Below the pieces are notes generated by a model that was given only the letters and a program-made list of their open reading frames with translations, ran no database searches and was not told where the DNA came from. Shown here one piece after another: positions 58,201 through 64,000 of a stretch of DNA of 64,000 nucleotides (its first letter is position 1; the number at the start of each line of letters is the position of its first letter). A program made the position numbers and the translations under genes. Origin of the DNA: Nicotiana tabacum (taxonomy: Eukaryota > Streptophyta > Magnoliopsida > Solanales > Solanaceae); contig NC_134101.1 of assembly GCF_000715075.1 (NCBI RefSeq), forward strand, positions 22,746,822 through 22,810,821, written 5' to 3'.

Positions 58201-59089
58201 CTTACAACATATTAATGAACAAGTAATAGCAGGGAGATAGAATCAACAAGAAGAAGCCTTACTTCAACAATGGTTCCACAATACAAACCCCAACTTTGGA
58301 ATCAATACTTAATTATCACAAAACACGATAAGTACGATCAATTTAGTAAGTAACTAGTCTAAACATGGATAACAAGATTAAGTACGCAAGAAACTACAAG
58401 GAACAAGTTCCACCCGCATGCTTTAACCCGACAACAACGCATAAGTACTCGTCACCTCACATATACGTTGTACCCAACATCTAAACATGTAGCAAATAGA
58501 CAAACAATTCCTAATCCCTCAAGTTAGGGTTAACCACGATACTTATCTCGCTCTAAAGATCTACTCAAAGCTCAATCACATCTTTGCCTCTCAAACGAGC
58601 CTCCGATACAATAGAATCTAGCAATTTACCAACCAAACGATTCAAATTAAGCCTTAGAACTACCCACGATTGCAAAGGATTCAATTTAGGTCATTATTTA
58701 CAAAGTCAACAAAAGTCAACTCCCGGGTCCGTTGGTCCAATCCCGAAGTTTGTACCAAAATCCGATTACTCATTCACCCCCGAGCCCGGTTATGTAATTT
58801 ATTTTGGAATCCAACCTCAATTTGAGGTCAAAATTCTCAAATTACCAAATCCCTAATTTCTACCCAAAAACTCCCAATTCCACCATGGAAACCTTAGATT
58901 TGAGGTTGAAATCTTAGGAAAAGTAGTGAAAGATTAAAAGAAAATAGGTTAGAATCACTTGCCAGCAATCTGGGGGAGAAGAAGTCATGGAAAAATCGCC
59001 TCTAAGGTTTTAGGTTTTGAAAATTCGAGAAATGAACCAAAAATCCCGTCCAAAGTCATTTTGATCAGTTACAGGTGTTGCATTTGCGA

Positions 59090-59400
59090 CCTCGGGTTCG
59101 CAAATGTGAGCCCCGCAAATAGAACCTATCGCAAATGCGAAGGTTTTCACATTCCTGCTATCATCGCAAATGCGAAGAAAATCTCGCAAATGCGAGTCTG
59201 GCCACTTCCACAATTGCGACCAAACGATCGCATTTGCGATCCCTGCCTTCCCTAGTTCCACTTCGCAATTGCGAAGGATTGTTCGCAAATACGAAAATCA
59301 TGAGGCCCAGCTATTATTCACAAATGCGAGAAATAACTCGCAAATGCGGAACCTGCAGAGGTTGCAAATGCGATGCGTGATCTCGCATTTGCGAGATTAG
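59090..59400. repeat. Decayed palindrome cluster ('tcgcaaatgcgaag') in the LTR
   Basis: About a dozen copies in both orientations, at the place of the CpG-rich 'cgcgaacgcgaag' cluster in the sister LTRs. The change pattern is CG to CA/TG. Confidence 0.88.
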
Positions 59401-60149
59401 AGGCCTACACCAGAAACTGAAACACCATCAATGCTTTAAGTCCAATTTTTACTCTGTAGCCTATCCGAAACTCAACCGAGCCCTCGGGGCTCTAGACCAA
59501 AAGTGCACACAAGTCTAGAAACATCATATGAACTTGCTCGCGCGATCAAATTGCCAAAATAACACCTAAAACTACGAATCGTACACCGAATCTAATGGAA
59601 TTTTCAAGAAAACTTTAAAACTTTTATTTTCACCACCGAACAACGGAATCACATCAAACAAACTCTGTTTCTCACCAAATTTCACAGACAAGTCATGAAT
59701 ATGGTATTGGACCTATACCGGATTCCGAAACCAAAATACGGATCCGATATCCAAAAAGTCAACTATGGGTCAAACATTTCAAATTCATTAAGCCTTTAGC
59801 TTTCAACCTTCAACAAAGTCCGATATCTCGGGCTAGGGACTTCCGAATTCGATTTCGGGCATACGCCTAAGTCCCAAATCACGATACGGACCCATCGGGA
59901 CCGTCCAAATACTAATTCAGGTCCGTTTTCTCAAAAAGTTGACCAAAGTCAACTCAAATAGTTTTCAAAGCAAGATTTAATATTTTTCACAGTTTTTAAC
60001 GTAAAAACTTTCTGGAAACACGCCTGGACTACGCACACAAATCGAGGAGGGTAAAAATAAGATTTTTAAGGCTTCGATTCACAGAATTAGATTTTAAAAC
60101 ATAAGATGACCTATCGGGTCATCACATTCTCCAAATATAAAACAACCGT

Positions 60150-61262
60150 TCGTTCTCGAACGGACATTGAAAAGTACCCGGGCTGGTGAAAAGGTGGGGA
60201 TATCTACTCCGCGTGTCCAACTCGGACTCCCAAGTAGCTGCCTCAACGGGCTTACCTCTCCACTGCACTCGAACTGAAGGATAACTGTTCGATCTCAACT
60301 GAGAACCTACCGGGCTAGAATAGCCACTGTTTCCTCCTCGTAAGTCAAATCCTTATCCAACTGAATAGAACTGAAATCCAACACGTGAGACAGATTGCCG
60401 TGATACTTTCGGAGCGTGGACACATGGAAGACCGAATGAACTGATGATAAATTGGGTGGCAATGCAAGCTTGTAAGCTATCTCACCCACTCTCTAAAGAA
60501 TCTCAAAAGGTGTGATGTACCTAGGGCTCAACTTGCCCTTCTTTCCAAACCTCATCACACTTTTCATGGGTGATACCCGGAGCAACACCCGCTCTCTCAC
60601 CATGAATGCAACATCACGAACTCTACGGTCGGCATAACTCTTCTGTCTGGACTGAGCTGTACGAAGTCTATCCTGAATAATCTTGACCTTATTCAAGGCA
60701 TCATGTACTAAATCTGTACCCAACAACCGAGCCTCCCCCGGCTCGAACCATCCAACTGGTGATCGGCAATGCCTACCGTATAATGCCTCATAGTGAGCCA
60801 TCTAAATGCTCGACTGGTAGCTGTTGTTGTAGGCGAACTCTTAAAGGGGCAAGAACTTATCCCAAGAACCTCCAAAGTCTATAACACAAGCGTAGAGCAT
60901 ATCCCCCAACATATGAATAATGCGCTCGGACTGTCCGTCTGTCTGAGGATGAAATGTTGTGCTCAACTCAACCTACGTGCCCAACTCACGTTGTACTGCC
61001 CTCTAGAAGTGCGAGGTGAACTGCGTACCTCAGTCAAAAATAATAGACACGGGCACACCGTGAAGATGGACAATCTCACAGATATAAATCTCTGCCAACC
61101 ACTCCAAAGAATAGGTAACTGCCACAAGAATAAAATGCGCTGACTTAGTCAGCCTGTCCACAATGACCCAAACTTCGTCGAATTTTCTCTAAGTCCCTGG
61201 GAGTCCAACAACGAAATCCATAGTGATACGCTCCCACTTCCACTCAGGAATCTCGGTCTTCT
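60150..61262 (-). pseudogene. Integrase of the third chromovirus (broken)
   Basis: On the minus strand: 'WKWERITMDFVVGLPGT', 'WVIVDRLTKSAHFI' (first Asp), 'SIIFD' followed by TGA, 'HPQTDGQSE' (Glu, 60950), then 60493-60801 with 'RVLLRVSPMKSVMRFGKKGK' and 60307-60489 with 'VFHVSTLRKYHGNLSHVL'. At least seven stops. The chromodomain region (60150-60300) is degraded. The element's polypurine tract is at 60127-60145. Confidence 0.87.
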
Positions 61263-62409
61263 AAAGCAAACCACCAGGTCTCTGATGCTCATACTTTACT
61301 TGCTGACAATTCAGGCACCGAATTACATAAGCAACTATATCCTTCTTCATCCTCCTCCACCAATAATGCTGCCGCAAGTCCTGATACATCTTGGCGGCGC
61401 CGGGGTGAATAGAATACCGACAACTGTGGGCCTCCTCAAGAATCATCTCACGAAGTCCATACATATTAGGCACACAAACAGGACCCTGCATCCTCAAAAA
61501 TCCATCATCTCCAACCGTAACCTGCTTGGCATCACCGTGCCGCACCGTGTCCCTAAGGACAAGCAAATGAGGGCCATCATATTGTCTCTCCCTGATGCCC
61601 TCAAATAATGAAGACCAAATGACTGTACAAGCTAGAACACGACTGGGCTCAGAAACATCCAACCTCACGAATTGATTAGCTGAAGCCTGAACATCTAATG
61701 CAAGCGGTCTCTCACCAATTGGAATATCCACAAGGCTAACCATACTCACTGACTTCCTACTTAAGGCATCGACCACTACGTTGGCCTTCCCGGGATGATA
61801 CAAAATGGTGATATCATAATCTTTTAATAGCTCTAACCACCTCGTATGCCTCAAATTGAGATCCTTTTGCTTGAACAAATACTGAAGGCTCCGATGATAC
61901 GTGAAAACCTCACACGACACACCGTAAAGATAGTGCCTCCAAATTTTCAGAGCATAAACAATGGTTGCCAACTCTAAGTCATGGACATGGTAATTCTTCT
62001 CGTGAACCTTCAACTGCCGTGACGCATATGCAATCACCCTGCCCTCCTGCATCAATACTGCACCGAGCCCTACACGGGATGTATCATAATATAATGTATA
62101 AGATCCTGAACTTGTGGGCAACAACAACACCAGCGTTGTAGTTAAAGCAGTCTTGAACTTATGAAAGCTCGTCTCACAGTCGTCTGACCATCTGAACGGG
62201 GCACCCTTTTGGGTCAACCTGGTCAACGGGGCTGCTATAGATGAAAACCCCTCTACAAATCGACGGTAGTAGCCTGCCAAACCCAGGAAACTATGGATCT
62301 CTGTAGCTAATGTGGGTCTAGGCCAGTTCTGAACTGCATCAATATTCCTAGGATCTACTTGAATGCCCTCTGCTGATACAACGTGGCCCAAGAAAGCCAC
62401 TGAATCCAA
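61261..62409 (-). pseudogene. RT thumb, RNase H and integrase zinc-binding region, third chromovirus
   Basis: A single 382-residue open segment, the longest in the window: '[18 protein letters not shown]' (RT thumb), '[15 protein letters not shown]', RNase H with '[17 protein letters not shown]', '[16 protein letters not shown]' and '[13 protein letters not shown]' (the usual Asp is Tyr), '[17 protein letters not shown]', then the integrase zinc-binding '[18 protein letters not shown]' and '[18 protein letters not shown]'. It is bounded by stops on both sides; the first Met is not a natural start. Confidence 0.9.
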
Positions 62410-63185
62410 TCAAAACTCGCACTTTGAAAATTTAGCATACAACTGGCTGTCTCTCAGAGTTTGAAGTACAATCCTAAGATGTTGCTCATGCTGCTCTCGA
62501 CTGTGGGAGTAGATCAAGATATCATCAATAAACACGATCAAAAAAGAGTCCAAATAAGGCTTGAACACCCAGTTCATCAAATCCATGAATGCTACTAGGG
62601 CATTTGTCAACCCAAAGGACATCACCAGAAACTCAAAATGCCCGTATCGAGTTCAAAAAGTTATCTTAGGGATATCGGATGACCTAATCCTCAATTCATG
62701 ATAGCCAGATCTCAAATCAATCTTCGAAAACACCTTGGCACCCTGAAGCTAATCAAATAAATCATCAATCCTCGGCAATGGATACTTGTTCTTGATGGTG
62801 ACTTTGTTTAGCTGCCGATAATCTATACACTTCCTCATCGATCCATCCTTCTTCTTCACAAATAACACAGGTACACCCCCGAGCGAGACACTAGGTCTAA
62901 TAAAGCCCTTATCAAGCAAATCTTGCAACTGTTCCTTCAATTCTTTCAACTCTGGCTGGGCCATATGGTATGGCGAATTAGAGATGGGCTGAGTGTCCGG
63001 AGCCAAATCAATACAGAAATTAATATCCCTGTCGGGTGGCATCCCCGGCAGGTCTGCAGGAAATGCCTCTGGAAACTCACGAACAAATGGTACGGAATCC
63101 ATGGAAGGAACCTCTACACTGGAATCATGAACATAAGCCATATAAGCTAGATACCCTTTCTCGACCATACGCCGAGCCTTCATAT
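62410..63185 (-). pseudogene. Reverse transcriptase of the third chromovirus
   Basis: 62749-63183 holds the end of the protease-RT linker and RT fingers ('[19 protein letters not shown]', '[19 protein letters not shown]', 'LPRIDDLFD'); after stops the palm continues with '[13 protein letters not shown]' and 62410-62625 with '[15 protein letters not shown]' (FIDD active site). Stops at about 62748, 62652 and 62408 break it. Confidence 0.9.
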
Positions 63186-63580
63186 AAGAGATAACCTTGC
63201 TGGTAGAATTGCCAGGAGTCCCTCTCTATTCTAATTGAGACAACCCCGGTAAGGCTAAGGTCACCGTCTTGGCATGACAATCTAATATAGGGTGATAAGG
63301 TGACAGCCAATCCATACCCAAAATGACATCGAAATCAACCATATCGAGAAGTAGAAGGTCTACACTAGTCTCAAGACTCCCAATGGTGACTACACATGAA
63401 CGATAAATGTGGTTTACAACAATATCATCTCCCACAGGTCTGGATACATATACAGGAGCACTCAAAGAATCACGAGGAATAACTAAATACGAAGCAAAAT
63501 AGGATAAAACGTAGGAATAAGTAGAACCCGGATCAAATAGAATTGAAGCATCCCTACTGCAAACTGAAATAGTACCTGTG
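63186..63580 (-). pseudogene. Aspartic protease region of the third chromovirus
   Basis: 'ASILFDPGSTYSYVLSYFA' with an intact D-P-G-S-T motif, then 'LSAPVYVSRPVGDDIVVN' and 'LLLLDMVDFDVILGMDWLS'. A TAG near 63229 ends the segment before the linker to RT. Confidence 0.88.
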
Positions 63581-63599
63581 ATAACAACGTCAATTGACT

Positions 63600-64000
63600 C
63601 AGCCTCAGGCCTGGCTGGAAAAGCATAACACTGGGGCTGGGCCCCATCACCCTAAACTACGTCCCTGGGATGGCCTCTAGATGGCTGGCCTCCACTTCTA
63701 ACGGCATGACCTCTACCTCTAACAGTCTGGCCTCTACCTCTGTTTGCGTAACCCCTGCCTCTGGCTGGCTAAGCAGGAGGTGCAGCAGCTGGTGCCAGAA
63801 CCATGGCACGAGAACCCTAATGCTGTGAGCCGCCCGATGCCCGAGGGCAAAATCTAGCAATGTGCCTCGGATCACCACAAGTATAACAGGACATCGGCTA
63901 TTAGGACTGTTGACCTTGAAACTGACTCTGTCGACCTGAGTAACCACCCTGAAAACTCTAGAGCGGAGGTGCACTAATAGGAGCTGGTGGTGCACTGTAG
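63600..64000 (-). pseudogene. gag C-terminal part of the third chromovirus (cut by window edge)
   Basis: Gln/Gly-rich linker, then an intact zinc knuckle 'CYTCGDPRHIARFC' (CX2CX4HX4C, near 63850-63890) and Arg/Gly repeats. In the copy at 33570 the His is Tyr. A TAG follows soon after the knuckle. Confidence 0.87.

Larger units (their letters stand above)
57286..60126 (-). repeat. 3' LTR of the third chromovirus
   Basis: 2,841 bp from TGTCATGACC to GGTCATCACA. On the minus strand it is colinear with the LTRs at 18561-21351 and 37300-40107, including the 39-bp repeats and the GC-palindrome cluster in decayed form. Open frames 58008-58226, 58959-59400 are repeat-born. Confidence 0.9.
57286..64000 (-). 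mobile_element. Third chromovirus (Tekay/Del type), cut by the right edge of the window
   Basis: Minus-strand element: 3' LTR 57286-60126, then integrase, RNase H, RT, protease and gag reading leftwards from 64000. The 5' LTR and gag start lie beyond the window. Left flank 57281-57285 is AATAA (candidate duplication). Proteins are very close to those of the outer chromovirus, so both belong to one family. Stops are present in most domains. Confidence 0.92.

Noticed and set aside
58008..58226. Periodic His/Cys protein with 13-residue repeats resembling zinc fingers
   Set aside because: Product of 39-bp tandem repeats in an LTR; the opposite strand is also open and the LTR copies differ.
1..64000. 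A host defence, biosynthetic or viral gene system
   Set aside because: Apart from one P450 pseudogene, every recognisable coding region belongs to a retrotransposon or DNA transposon. No pararetrovirus movement protein or other viral gene was found.

Overview
The window is gene-poor, repeat-rich nuclear DNA from a plant, most likely a Solanaceae species and plausibly Nicotiana. Evidence for this: very long Ty3/gypsy chromovirus LTRs (about 3 kb), Tat-lineage gypsy elements with two RNase H domains, a Solanaceae-type tRNA-derived SINE ending in TTG-like repeats, CACTA elements with CACTACTAG termini, and a CYP72-type P450 with plant introns. The genus is an inference from general familiarity with such repeats. 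No bacterial, organellar or CRISPR features are present.

Layout. 1-6150: a minus-strand Tat-lineage gypsy element cut by the window edge, with its RT core deleted. 6546-8700: the only recognisable host gene, a five-exon cytochrome P450 on the minus strand, broken by one frameshift and one nonsense codon. 9440-9900: an ~85-bp tandem repeat. 10066-10285: a SINE. 10546 to ~12620: a candidate non-autonomous Helitron. 12716-17925: a CACTA (En/Spm) element with AAT target duplications and a decayed transposase, itself hit by a 5'-truncated RTE-type LINE (13825-15002, 15-bp target duplication).

18561-40107: a plus-strand Tekay/Del-type chromovirus, interrupted inside gag by a second, minus-strand chromovirus (22039-32783) flanked by TGCTC duplications. 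42996-54791: a structurally complete Tat-lineage gypsy element with ATCTC duplications, dual RNase H, a large tandem-repeat block and an antisense accessory ORF with its own TATA box. 54920-55696: a short non-autonomous CACTA element carrying a tRNA-Gly(GCC)-like sequence. 57286-64000: a third chromovirus on the minus strand, cut by the right edge. The remaining intervals are AT-rich and unassigned.

All coding regions of the mobile elements contain stops or frameshifts, so none looks autonomous. The nested insertions give a relative order: CACTA before LINE, outer chromovirus before inner chromovirus. Many disabling changes are C-to-T at CpG or CNG sites, as expected of methylated repeats. 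Boundaries set by target-site duplications are read directly from the sequence; family names rest on protein motifs and could not be checked against a database.
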